A stretch of DNA of 64,000 nt from Chiayiivirga flava (GTDB lineage: Bacteria > Pseudomonadota > Gammaproteobacteria > Xanthomonadales > Xanthomonadaceae). Below the pieces are notes generated by a model that worked only from the letters and a program-made list of their open reading frames with translations, was not told the origin of the DNA and searched no databases. The translations under genes were made by a program, and so were the position numbers. The first letter of the stretch is position 1, and every line of letters starts with the position of its first letter. The DNA is taken from assembly GCF_014202825.1 (NCBI RefSeq), contig NZ_JACHHP010000005.1, positions 258,936 to 322,935 on the forward strand, given 5' to 3'. Positions 9,230 through 17,557 of the stretch are shown here, one piece after another.

Positions 9230-10927
9230 TCAGCTCGCGCGACGTTCCGGGTACAACGGCGGCAGCACGCCCGTGTCCGTCGCAGTCGCCGACGTCGCAC
9301 GCCACGCGAAATGCGCTGCAAACACGCGCTCCAGCAACGCGAGCACATTCTCGCCCTCGCCGTCCCGATACAACGAACGCTCCAGCGCAAGCACGGCATC
9401 GCGCTGCGCACCCTCGGCCAACGCCGCCGCCAGCGCGCCGAGTTCGCGCACATCGGGACGTTCGCTGCGTGCGCCGCGCAACAGCGCCTGCGCCGCGCCG
9501 CGTGCGTCGGACGCCGCGACGGCGGCGCGCAGGTCGCGCTTCCACGCGTCCGGCATCGGGCGCGGCGGCGCGGGGGTGGCCGGCATCGGTGCACGAGGTT
9601 CGCGACGACGCAGCAGCAGCGCCGCCGTCACGAGCCACAGCACGGCAAACACGGCCGTCGCGATCTGCCAGCGACGATCGCCCGGCACGGGCCCGGTCGC
9701 AGGCCCCGCATCCGCCGGACGCGCAACGTCGCCGATGCCCGGCGATGCCGCCGCGTCCGGCGCGGTCGCCGGCGACACGCTGCCGCCCACGGCCATCCAC
9801 GATCGCGCCGGCAGCACCGCGCGTTCGCGCCGGTCGGTGGCGGTGTTCCACCAGTCGATGCCGATCTCGCCGATCTCGATCGGGCCCGCCCGCGTCGGCA
9901 CCACCGCGAACTTGCGCACGCGCTCGCCGCGCAGCCATTCGCCGTCGTCGCGCGTCTGCGTGGTTTCCTGATCGGGGTAGACCTCGGCGCCCTCGATGCG
10001 CGGCAGCGTCAGTTCCGGCAGCTGTTCGGCCGCCAGGCCCTGCGCGCTCATCCGCAGCGTGAGTGTCAGCGGCTCGCCGACACGCAGTTCGTCCGGCGGC
10101 ACGCCGCTTTCGTCGGTGAGCGTGAGCTGCTGCGCCGGCAGCCACGGCGTCGGCGCATCGGCGGGGCGGGCGCGCACGTCCAGTGCCACCTTGTCGGCAC
10201 GTGCGCTCAGGTTGACGCCGCCGCCGAACATCGAGTTGTACTGGCCCGGTCGCAACGCGCGCCCGCGGAACTGCGGACCGGCGATCTCGATGCGTCCGCT
10301 GGCCTCGGGGATGAGCGCGTAGCGGCGCTCCACCACGTTGTAGCGGCGCCCGCCGACGGTCTTCTGGTAGGTCAGGTCCTGGCCGAGGCGGCGCACCTGG
10401 CCAGCATCGGCCTTCGGTTCCTCGAGCTGGCCTTCGAGCAGGGTCACCGCGTAATACAGCCGCACCACGTAGCGCACCTGCTGCTGCACATAGGGGCCCG
10501 CGGGCTCGGCCGTGGTTTCCATGAACACGTCTTCGCCCTGGGCCGCGCTGCCGCCGGACGGCGCCGGCAGCACGGTCAGCGTGAGCGGTTCGGTCGATTC
10601 GTTGCCGAGCTGCAGCGCGGGAATGCCGATCACGCCTTCCTGCAGCGGTTCCAGTGCGATGGCCCATAGCATCTTCGCGCTCTGCTGCCCGTTGACGATG
10701 CTGATCTGGCTCTGCGACGAGGTGCCGAGGCGACGGAAACTCTGATCGAGCACGGAGAAATCCGGCTCCTCGCCGCGGATGTCGGTTTCGACGTTGAGCG
10801 TGACGGTCTCGCCCATGCGCATGCTGTCGCGGTCGAGCCAAGCGCGCGGCGCGGCCAGCGCAAGGAGCGGCAGCAGCAGGCCGAACAGCAGGAGGCAACG
10901 GGCGATCGTCGGGTGGGGCCGGGTCAT
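9230..10927 (-). CDS. batD: BatD-like protein (oxygen-tolerance family)
   Basis: 565 residues. Signal peptide at the N-terminus (MTRPHPTIARCLLLFGLLLP, then LLALAAPRAW). A long periplasmic part follows with two Ig-like beta regions (around LDRDSMRMGETVTLNVET and around LTDESGVPPDELRVGEPLTL). A membrane helix sits near residue 445 (ATAVFAVLWLVTAALLLRRR) and a short cytoplasmic tail closes the protein. This is the BatD layout. It is the last gene of the minus-strand Bat operon and overlaps the fused batB-batC stop by 4 nt. Bat proteins are linked to stress or aerotolerance in Bacteroides and Leptospira, but their molecular job is not settled. The frame continues upstream inside batB-batC, so the coupled ATG is the start. 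Confidence 0.9.
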   Translation of the reverse strand: MTRPHPTIARCLLLFGLLLPLLALAAPRAWLDRDSMRMGETVTLNVETDIRGEEPDFSVLDQSFRRLGTSSQSQISIVNGQQSAKMLWAIALEPLQEGVIGIPALQLGNESTEPLTLTVLPAPSGGSAAQGEDVFMETTAEPAGPYVQQQVRYVVRLYYAVTLLEGQLEEPKADAGQVRRLGQDLTYQKTVGGRRYNVVERRYALIPEASGRIEIAGPQFRGRALRPGQYNSMFGGGVNLSARADKVALDVRARPADAPTPWLPAQQLTLTDESGVPPDELRVGEPLTLTLRMSAQGLAAEQLPELTLPRIEGAEVYPDQETTQTRDDGEWLRGERVRKFAVVPTRAGPIEIGEIGIDWWNTATDRRERAVLPARSWMAVGGSVSPATAPDAAASPGIGDVARPADAGPATGPVPGDRRWQIATAVFAVLWLVTAALLLRRREPRAPMPATPAPPRPMPDAWKRDLRAAVAASDARGAAQALLRGARSERPDVRELGALAAALAEGAQRDAVLALERSLYRDGEGENVLALLERVFAAHFAWRATSATATDTGVLPPLYPERRAS

Positions 10928-12744
10928 GGCGGATCGTTTCCTTCGCCGTCGCGCAGGCGACGCTGGTATTCGAGTGCGAACTTGCGCCGCAGCAGGCCGC
11001 CCGGATCGTCGGGCACGCGTCGGAGCCATTGCTCGGCGGCCTGGTCGCGCTCGGCCTCGCGCGGATCCTGCGCTTCGGTGGCCTGCTCGTCGGCCTTCTC
11101 GCCGTCCTTGAGTGCGTCTTCCATCTGCTGCGCGAACTGTTCTTCGGCGGCGCGTTGTTGTTCGTCGGTGGGGGCGGCGCCGTCCTGCGCCTCGCCGTCG
11201 TCGGTCGGCTCGCCGCCTTGTTGCTCCTGCTGCTGGCCATCCTTCGAATCGGACGAGTCCTGCTGCGGGTCGCCCTGCTGCGGATCGCCCTCCTGTGGTT
11301 GCTGGCCGTCCTGCGGTTCGCCGTCCTGCTGCTGCGATGTGTCGCCGTCCTGCTGCTGTTGCTGCTGGTCCTGTTGCTGTTGCTTGAGGAAGGCTTCGAC
11401 CGCGGCGCGGTTGGCGATGGCGTCGTCCATGCCGGGCGCCGCGGCGAGCGCTTCGTCGTAGGCGGCGATCGCCTCCTCGTAACGTGCCGCCTTCGCCAGC
11501 GCGTTGCCGCGGTTGTAGTGCGCGTCGGCATCGCTGCGCTGGGCGAAGTCGCGTTCGGCCGCGGCATAGTCTTCGGCGCGGTAGGCCGCGCTGCCGCGCA
11601 ACGCCGCGTCGCGCGCCAGTTGCTGCGCGGCGGCGGCATCGTCGTTCTGCAGGGCGTCCCATGCGCGCTGATCGTCGCGTTTCCAGAGCGCATCCCATTC
11701 GAACGCCTGAGCCTGCGGCGCGGGCAATGCAAACAGCAGCGCCAGACAGGCGAGCCAGCCGCGGCGGAATGCGAGCGCGGCCAGCGGCAGCAGTGCCAGC
11801 AGCAGCCACGGACCCTCGTCGCGATACGCCGCCGCGGTGCGTTCGTCCGCGCGCAGGCGCGCACCGCTGCCGACGACGGCGTCGAGCCCGAGCGCGGCGA
11901 GGTCGCTGCCGTCGGAGGTCAGCGCGGCGTAGCGTCCGCCGCCGGCGTCGGCGAGCGCGCGCAGGCTGGCGTCGTCGAGTTTCGCGAGCAGGATGCCGCC
12001 GTCGGCATCCGGCACGAAACCGCCGTCCGGCAACGGCGCCGGCGCGCCCTGCGCCGTCCCGGCGCCGAGCACGGACACGCGCAGCCCGGACGCGGCCGCG
12101 GTGCGTGCGGCGTCGATCGCGCGGGGCTCGACCGCATCGGTGATCAGCAGCAGATCGCCCGATTCGAAGCCGGCATCGCGCAGCAGGCGCGTGGCGAGCG
12201 CGATGGCGCGGTCGGCACGCTTGCCGCGCACCGGCACGATGTCGACCTGCATCGCGCCGGCGAGATCGAGCAGCGAGCCGGCATCGTCGGTCAGCGGCGC
12301 GACGGTGAAGGCATCGCCGCCGAACGCGATCAGGCCGGTCTGTCCTTCGCGCCGCGCGCCGAGCAGGCTGGTGAGCTTGAACCGCGCACGCGTGGCGCGG
12401 TCGGGCTTGAGGTCGGTGGCGCGCATCGTGTCGGACAGGTCGATCGCGACGATCAGCGCGGAATCCGCGCGACTGAGCGGCTGCGGCAACTGGCGGTATG
12501 CCGGCCCCGCGAGCGCGGCAACCGCGATGACGAACGCCAGCGAGAACAGCGCCGGCGCGAGCCAGCCGCGCGTGCCGCGACCGCGTTCGAGCAGGTGCGG
12601 CAGCAGGTGCGCGTCGCACACGCGCCGCCACGGATCCTCGGCATGCTGGCGCCGCCGCCACAACCACAGCAGCAACGGCAGCGCGGCAAGCGCGAGCAGC
12701 CACCCGGGCCGCAGGAAATGGAACTGGGCCAGCACGGCGCTCAT
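10924..12744 (-). CDS. BatB-BatC fusion: VWA domain protein with TPR and Gln-rich tail
   Basis: 606 residues. N-terminal membrane helices (about 14-29 and 60-80) lead into a von Willebrand A domain with MIDAS IDLSDTM (D102, S104, T106; Thr replaces the usual third Ser). Another hydrophobic stretch at about 315-350 ends in PAPQAQA-FEWDALW, which looks like a retained BatC signal peptide. TPRs follow (ADAHYNRGNALAKAARYEEA), then a Gln/Asp/Glu-rich low-complexity tail from about residue 440. BatB and BatC are separate genes in Bacteroides and fused here. The ATG overlaps the batA stop by 4 nt and the stop overlaps batD. Role in the Bat membrane complex is inferred from family and operon. Confidence 0.9.
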   Translation of the reverse strand: MSAVLAQFHFLRPGWLLALAALPLLLWLWRRRQHAEDPWRRVCDAHLLPHLLERGRGTRGWLAPALFSLAFVIAVAALAGPAYRQLPQPLSRADSALIVAIDLSDTMRATDLKPDRATRARFKLTSLLGARREGQTGLIAFGGDAFTVAPLTDDAGSLLDLAGAMQVDIVPVRGKRADRAIALATRLLRDAGFESGDLLLITDAVEPRAIDAARTAAASGLRVSVLGAGTAQGAPAPLPDGGFVPDADGGILLAKLDDASLRALADAGGGRYAALTSDGSDLAALGLDAVVGSGARLRADERTAAAYRDEGPWLLLALLPLAALAFRRGWLACLALLFALPAPQAQAFEWDALWKRDDQRAWDALQNDDAAAAQQLARDAALRGSAAYRAEDYAAAERDFAQRSDADAHYNRGNALAKAARYEEAIAAYDEALAAAPGMDDAIANRAAVEAFLKQQQQDQQQQQQDGDTSQQQDGEPQDGQQPQEGDPQQGDPQQDSSDSKDGQQQEQQGGEPTDDGEAQDGAAPTDEQQRAAEEQFAQQMEDALKDGEKADEQATEAQDPREAERDQAAEQWLRRVPDDPGGLLRRKFALEYQRRLRDGEGNDPP

Positions 12745-13742
12745 CGCGCGGCCTCGACCGCGTCGTCGCGCCCGCGCGGGCGCGGCAGCAGCGGCAGCAG
12801 CGCGAGCAGCAGCACCAGCGCGAGTGGATGCATGAACAGTTCGGTGCGCGGGCGCAGTGTTTCGCCCTCCTGCGCGGCCGGTTCCAGCCGGTCGAGTTCG
12901 GCGTAGATGCCGGCCAGCTCGCCCGTGTCGCGCGCGCGGAAGAAGCGGCCGCCGGTGGTGTCGGCGATCTTGGTGAGGGTGTCCTCGTCGATCTCCGCGC
13001 CGGGCGTGGGCATCGACAGGCCGAGCAGGTTCATCCGCCCGCCTTCGCTGCCGATGGCGACGGTGTAGACGCGCACGCTGTCGCTTGCGGCGAGTTCGGC
13101 GGCCTTCAGCGGCGGCAGTTCGCCGGCGGTGTTGACGCCGTCGGTCAGCAGGATCAGCACGCGCTCGCCCGCAGGACGTTCGCGCAGGCGCTTGACCGCA
13201 AGGCCGATCGCGTCGCCGATCGCGGTTTCGCGTCCGGCCAGGCCCACGGCGCTGGTTTCCAGCTGGTAGCGCACGCTCTGGCGATCGAAGGTCAGCGGCG
13301 TGACCTGGTAGGCCTGCTGCCCGAACAGCAGCAGGCCGACGCGATCGCCGACGCGGCGCGCGAGGAAATCGCCGACCACGACTTTCACCGCGCTGAGGCG
13401 ATCGACGACGCGCCCGCCGATCTCCATGTCCTCGGCCGCCATCGAACCCGAGACGTCGACCGCCAGCATCAGATCGCGCCCGGACTGCGGCAGCGCTTCG
13501 GCCTCGCCGACCCACTGCGGCCGCGCGGCCGCAACGCACAGCAGCACCCAGGCGAGCGCCGGCAGCACGAGGTTGCGCGCGCCGCCGCGCGCCGCCGCCG
13601 TGCCCGCGAGCGCGACCAGCTCGCCGAAGAACGGTACGCGCAGCGCGGCGCCGGCGGACTCGGGTGCGCGCGGCAGCAGGCTGTGTGCGAGCCACGGCAA
13701 CGGCACGGCGAGGAATACCAGCGGCCAGGCGAACTCAAACAT
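12741..13742 (-). CDS. batA: BatA: membrane VWA domain protein
   Basis: 333 residues, start MFEFAWPLVFLAVPLPWLAH. One or two N-terminal helices (about 5-20 and 58-73), a von Willebrand A domain with a full MIDAS DVSGSM (D96, S98, S100), the conserved RVGLLLFGQQAYQVTPLT segment and LTDGVNTAG, and a C-terminal helix (LALVLLLALLPLLPRPRGR). The domain should face the periplasm and bind a divalent metal and a protein partner. The frame extends to 13802, but the ATG at 13742 gives the usual BatA N-terminus and overlaps the DUF4381 stop by 8 nt. Part of the MoxR/DUF58/DUF4381/BatA/BatBC/BatD operon. Confidence 0.92.
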   Translation of the reverse strand: MFEFAWPLVFLAVPLPWLAHSLLPRAPESAGAALRVPFFGELVALAGTAAARGGARNLVLPALAWVLLCVAAARPQWVGEAEALPQSGRDLMLAVDVSGSMAAEDMEIGGRVVDRLSAVKVVVGDFLARRVGDRVGLLLFGQQAYQVTPLTFDRQSVRYQLETSAVGLAGRETAIGDAIGLAVKRLRERPAGERVLILLTDGVNTAGELPPLKAAELAASDSVRVYTVAIGSEGGRMNLLGLSMPTPGAEIDEDTLTKIADTTGGRFFRARDTGELAGIYAELDRLEPAAQEGETLRPRTELFMHPLALVLLLALLPLLPRPRGRDDAVEAAR

Positions 13743-14208
13743 CGGCGCGATCCACGAAAAGCGGCAGCCGCGCGCGTACCAGACCGGCCAGCGCATCGAC
13801 ATCGGCCGCCGCGACCTGTGCGCGGTACGGCCCGTCGATCAGCACGCGCCCGGGGCCGGTGCTGAACGGGCGCGCGGGATCGTCGGCGTCGAGGAAGCGC
13901 AGCCAGGCCTCGTCGCGCAGCGTGTGCGCGGGCGGCGCGTAACGCTTGCCGGCGCGGCGCAGCAGCAGCGACAGTTCCGCCAGGCGCGCCGCGTTGTCCG
14001 GGTGGCGCTGCAGCAGGGAGTCGAGCTCGTGCAGCAATCGCGCGCGTGCGCGGGCCAGCCGGCGGCGGCGCGACCAAACGCGCCACAGCAGCACCAGCGC
14101 GATCAGCACCAGCAGCGCGAACACCCACCAGCCCGGCGCCGGCGGCCACCAGCCGGGCTCGGCGGGCAGGTGGATGTCGCGCAGCTGCGGGCCGGGCTGC
14201 GGATTCAT
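13735..14208 (-). CDS. DUF4381 family small membrane protein
   Basis: 157 residues, MNPQPGPQLRDIHLPAEPGW at the start, one membrane helix at about 28-43 (WVFALLVLIALVLLWRVW), then a basic helical cytoplasmic region with the family motif around LRRAGKRYAPP and WLRFLDADDPARPF. DUF4381 proteins are encoded between the DUF58 and VWA genes of MoxR/Bat operons, as here, with 4-nt and 8-nt overlaps to its neighbours. No biochemical function is established. It probably belongs to the same membrane assembly. Confidence 0.87.
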   Translation of the reverse strand: MNPQPGPQLRDIHLPAEPGWWPPAPGWWVFALLVLIALVLLWRVWSRRRRLARARARLLHELDSLLQRHPDNAARLAELSLLLRRAGKRYAPPAHTLRDEAWLRFLDADDPARPFSTGPGRVLIDGPYRAQVAAADVDALAGLVRARLPLFVDRADV

Positions 14209-15140
14209 GCGGCCGCCTCGCGCGTCGGCGCGCCGCGCAGCAGCTGGCGCAGCGCGTCGACCGGATCCTCGTCGGTCGCGACGAGGCGGGCACGCGCGCC
14301 GGCGCGGCGCAGGCGGTCGAGCGCATCGCGGTGCTGCGCATCGAAATGTTCACGCCAGCGGTCGCGCTGGGGCTGTGCGTCGAGCAGCAGGGTGCCGCGG
14401 TCACGGCCGTCGCTGACGCGGTAGCGCTGCGGTCGCGGCGCCGTGGTTTCGATCGGATCCACGAGCACGCAGGCGGCCAGGTCGTGGTGCGCCCGCAGGC
14501 GCGCGAGCGAGCGTTCGCCGGCCGCGTCGACGCTGCGTGCGTCGAGCAGCAGCAGGATGTGGCTGCCGGGCCGCAACACGCGGTAGAGCGCGTCGAGCGT
14601 GGTCGCCAGCGGGACGCCGGGCGAGGACGAAGGCAAGGCCACGCCCGACTCCGGCTGCCAGCGCACGAGTCCGTCGAGTACGCGCAACGCGCCGCGCCGG
14701 CCGCCGAGCGGCTGGATCACCTCGCCGCGCCCGCCGCACTCGCCGGCCGCGAGGCGGTCGCCTTCGGACAAGGCGAGCCACGTCAACAGGCTGCCGATGC
14801 GCGCCGCCTGCACCGACTTGAAGCACGCGCGCGTGCCGAACGCCATCGCCGGCGCGGCGTCGTACACGAGCGCGGTGACGCGTTCGCGTTCGGGCTGGAA
14901 GAGCTTGGTGTGGGTGCGGCCGGTGCGTGCGGTGACGCGCCAGTCGATGTGGCGCACGTCGTCGCCGGCCGCGTACGGGCGCGACTCGGCGTATTCCATT
15001 CCGCGGCCGCGGAACGGCGAACTTTGTCCGCCGCTCATGCGGTTTTCGCTCCGTCGCTGGCCGGCCTGCGCCAGTTCGCGCGCGCGGGCGCGCAGCGCGA
15101 CCAGTTCGCGCAGGTCCGCATGCACGCCGGACACGATCAT
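14205..15140 (-). CDS. DUF58 domain protein of the MoxR/Bat operon
   Basis: 311 residues, cytoplasmic, no membrane segment. The DUF58 signature is clear: GRGMEYAESRPYAAGDDVRH followed by IDWRVTARTGRTHTKLFQPER (about residues 46-85). The rest has a VWA-like fold. These proteins co-occur with MoxR AAA+ ATPases and are thought to be their partner or substrate adaptor; the exact role is not known. The ATG is at 15140, 37 nt downstream of the moxR stop. The stop overlaps the DUF4381 gene by 4 nt. Confidence 0.92.
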   Translation of the reverse strand: MIVSGVHADLRELVALRARARELAQAGQRRSENRMSGGQSSPFRGRGMEYAESRPYAAGDDVRHIDWRVTARTGRTHTKLFQPERERVTALVYDAAPAMAFGTRACFKSVQAARIGSLLTWLALSEGDRLAAGECGGRGEVIQPLGGRRGALRVLDGLVRWQPESGVALPSSSPGVPLATTLDALYRVLRPGSHILLLLDARSVDAAGERSLARLRAHHDLAACVLVDPIETTAPRPQRYRVSDGRDRGTLLLDAQPQRDRWREHFDAQHRDALDRLRRAGARARLVATDEDPVDALRQLLRGAPTREAAA

Positions 15141-15177
15141 GCGACGGCACGGTCCGCGGATGGCATCGCGCGCGCGC

Positions 15178-16173
15178 TCAGGGCAACGGCACGCGGTCGA
15201 GCAGCGAGGCGATCACCGCGTCGCTGTCGACGCCGTCGGCCTCGGCTTCGAACGACAGCAGCACGCGATGGCGCAGCACGTCGAAGGCCACCGCGTGGAT
15301 GTCCTGCGGAGCGACGTAGTCGCGGCCGGCGAGCCAAGCGTGGGCACGGGCGCAGCGCTCCAGCGCGATCGTGCCGCGCGGGCTGGCACCGAACGCGATG
15401 CGACGCTTGATCTCCGCACCGTAGGCGCCGGCATCGCGCGTGGCGAGCACCAGTTCCACGAGATAGCGCTCCAGGTTGGGCGCAAGGTGCAGATCGAGCA
15501 AGGCCGCACGCGCGGCGAAGATGTCGGCCGCGGTGACGCGCCGTGCGGGCGGCGGCTGCGCGACGATGTCGGCCCGTGCACGATCGCGCGCCAGACGCAG
15601 GATGTCGGTTTCCGCGCCGGCCTCCGGATAGCCGATGCGCACGTGCATGAGGAAACGATCGAGCTGCGCCTCGGGCAGCGGATAGGTGCCTTCCTGCTCG
15701 ATCGGGTTCTGCGTGGCCATCACCAGGAACAGCCGCGGCAACGCGTACGTGACCCGGCCGACCGTGATCTGGCGTTCGCCCATGGCTTCGAGCAACGCCG
15801 ACTGCACCTTCGCCGGAGCGCGGTTGATTTCGTCGGCCAGCAGCAGATTGTGGAAGATGGGGCCGGGCTGGAACTCGAATTTCGCGTCCTGCGGCCGGTA
15901 GATCTCGGTACCGGTGAGGTCGGACGGCAGCAGGTCGGGCGTGAACTGGATGCGGTGGAAGTCGCCCTCGATGCGCGCGGCGAGCTCCTTGATGGCCGTG
16001 GTCTTGGCCAGGCCCGGCGCGCCTTCCACCAGCAGATGGCCGTCGGCCAGCAGCGCGATCAGCAGACGCTCGACCAGGATGGGCTGACCGACCACGCAGG
16101 CGGCGAGATCGTCGCGCAATTGCGCGAAGGCCTGACTCAGCGGGGACGCGGGAGGCGTGGACTGTCCGTCCAT
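15178..16173 (-). CDS. MoxR-family AAA+ ATPase
   Basis: 331 residues, start MDGQSTPPASPLSQAFAQLR. Walker A GAPGLAKT at 51-58, Walker B with LLLADEINRAPAK near 113, sensor 1 in FLVMATQNPIEQEGTYPLPE, and the C-terminal MoxR lid domain with ASPRGTIALERCARAHAWLAG-type sequence. MoxR ATPases are cytoplasmic chaperone-like machines acting with VWA proteins, which follow in the same operon. The frame runs 21 codons further upstream, but those codons are Arg/Pro-rich and unlike the family, so the ATG at 16173 is used. First gene of a six-gene operon running to batD. No promoter could be placed confidently in 16174-16285. Confidence 0.94.
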   Translation of the reverse strand: MDGQSTPPASPLSQAFAQLRDDLAACVVGQPILVERLLIALLADGHLLVEGAPGLAKTTAIKELAARIEGDFHRIQFTPDLLPSDLTGTEIYRPQDAKFEFQPGPIFHNLLLADEINRAPAKVQSALLEAMGERQITVGRVTYALPRLFLVMATQNPIEQEGTYPLPEAQLDRFLMHVRIGYPEAGAETDILRLARDRARADIVAQPPPARRVTAADIFAARAALLDLHLAPNLERYLVELVLATRDAGAYGAEIKRRIAFGASPRGTIALERCARAHAWLAGRDYVAPQDIHAVAFDVLRHRVLLSFEAEADGVDSDAVIASLLDRVPLP

Positions 16174-16285
16174 GTGGCATTTCCGAAGTTGTGCGGGAGG
16201 GGCGCGACCGCCGCCGCGGCGCGGCCGGCGCGCCACGCGGACGGCCGGCTGTGACCCCTGCCGCGTGGCGAAGGTTCAGTGCAGT

Positions 16286-17452
16286 TTAGTGGCCGTTCCG
16301 GCGCAGTACATCGGCCAGAGGTTGGGGCCGCCCGATCAGGTAGCCCTGGGCATAGCGGCATCCCAGCGCCCGCAGCACGTCGAGCTGTTCCTCGGTCTCG
16401 ATCCCTTCGACCAGCGCCTGCGCGCCGATGGCGTGCACGAGGTCGACGATGGCCTCGACCATCGCGCGTGCGCGCGCGCTGCCCATCATGTTGCGGGCAA
16501 ACGCCTGGTCGATCTTGATCGTGTCGAAATCCAGTTCGTGCAGGTGCGCAAGGTTCGAGAAGCCGGTGCCGAAGTCGTCGAGCGCGACATGGATGCCTTC
16601 GCGCCGGCAGTGGGCGATGGCTTCGGCCACCTGGACGTAGTCGAGCGCCTGGCTTTCGGTGATCTCGACCTTGATCGCGCCCGGTTCGAGCCCGGCAGCC
16701 CGGGTGCGCTCGACGATGCGTTCGATCAGGCCGGCTTCGCGCAGTTGTCGCGGCGAGACGTTGATGGCGATGAACGGGAGCGGCGCGATGCCGATATCGC
16801 GCAATGCGCAGAGCGCGGCGACGGCGGCGTCGAGCACGTAGTCGCCCACCGGGACGATGAGCGAGGTTTCCTCCGCCAGGGCGATGAACTCCATCGGCGA
16901 GACCGGACCGCGTTCGGGATGGGTCCAGCGCACCAGCGCCTCGTAACCGGCAATCCGGTTGTCGCGGATGTCGAACAGCGGCTGCAGGCGCAGGTCGAGT
17001 CCGTTCGTTGCGATCGCTTCGCGCAGCTGGCTTTCGAGCCGGATCTTGCCCAGGCCTGCAAGCTCGTGCGGGTCGGCATCGAACTGGCCTTCCGGCAGGG
17101 CAAGGCCGTGCATGGCCGCCAGCGCGCCACGGTAGCGCTTGAGCTGGCCCTGGAGCAGCGAACGGATGACCGGATCGGCATGCGCGAGGCGCTCTGCGAT
17201 CTGTTCGCGGCCGATCGGAATCAGCACGCACTCGGTGACGGCGGTGGCGGTGGCGGTGCGTGGCGAGTCGTCGATGACGGCCATTTCTCCGACGATGTCG
17301 CCTGCGCCGATCTGGGCCAGATGCACGCTCGAGTCGCCGCGCAACGCGCTGATGGCCAGATCCCCGGACTCCAGCAGGAAGGCGGTGGTGGGCGCGTCGC
17401 CTTCGCGGAACAGGCGTTCGCCGGGTTGCAGCTGGATGCGGTGCGGAACCAA
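16286..17452 (-). CDS. Cyclic-nucleotide-binding domain + EAL phosphodiesterase
   Basis: 388 residues from the TTG at 17452. The N-terminal cNMP-binding (Crp-like) beta roll covers about 1-120 (PHRIQLQPGERLFREGDAP, then GDIVGEMAVIDDSPRTATATA). The C-terminal EAL domain has every catalytic marker: EALVRW, NVSPRQL, EITES, ALDDFGTGFSN, IKIDQAF and VEGIETEEQ. It should hydrolyse c-di-GMP, perhaps gated by a cyclic nucleotide or another ligand at the N-terminus. A longer frame begins with a TTG at 17512, but that codon lies in the U-tract of the terminator at 17509-17537. AGGAG ten bases before the TTG at 17452 supports the shorter form; a GTG at 17470 is another option. No GGDEF domain is present. 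Confidence 0.88.
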   Translation of the reverse strand: MVPHRIQLQPGERLFREGDAPTTAFLLESGDLAISALRGDSSVHLAQIGAGDIVGEMAVIDDSPRTATATAVTECVLIPIGREQIAERLAHADPVIRSLLQGQLKRYRGALAAMHGLALPEGQFDADPHELAGLGKIRLESQLREAIATNGLDLRLQPLFDIRDNRIAGYEALVRWTHPERGPVSPMEFIALAEETSLIVPVGDYVLDAAVAALCALRDIGIAPLPFIAINVSPRQLREAGLIERIVERTRAAGLEPGAIKVEITESQALDYVQVAEAIAHCRREGIHVALDDFGTGFSNLAHLHELDFDTIKIDQAFARNMMGSARARAMVEAIVDLVHAIGAQALVEGIETEEQLDVLRALGCRYAQGYLIGRPQPLADVLRRNGH

Positions 17453-17508
17453 GACGGACGCACTCCTCACGGGTCCGGGGCCGATGCTGCGCGCCGGACG
17501 GCCGAAAA

Positions 17509-17537
17509 ACAACGGGGTCGCATCTGCGACCCCGTGC
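17509..17537 (-). terminator. Rho-independent terminator of the Ig-repeat lipoprotein gene
   Basis: On the minus strand ACGGGGTCGCA-GA-TGCGACCCCGT forms a perfect GC-rich stem followed directly by TGTTTTTC. It lies 21 nt after the stop of the lipoprotein gene and separates it from the EAL gene. Confidence 0.85.
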
Positions 17538-17557
17538 CATCCATCTTGCCGCGTCTG

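Noticed and set aside
9033..10062. Plus-strand frames opposite batD
   Set aside because: Antisense to a gene with a clear signal peptide, BatD domains and operon overlap; the translations are low complexity.
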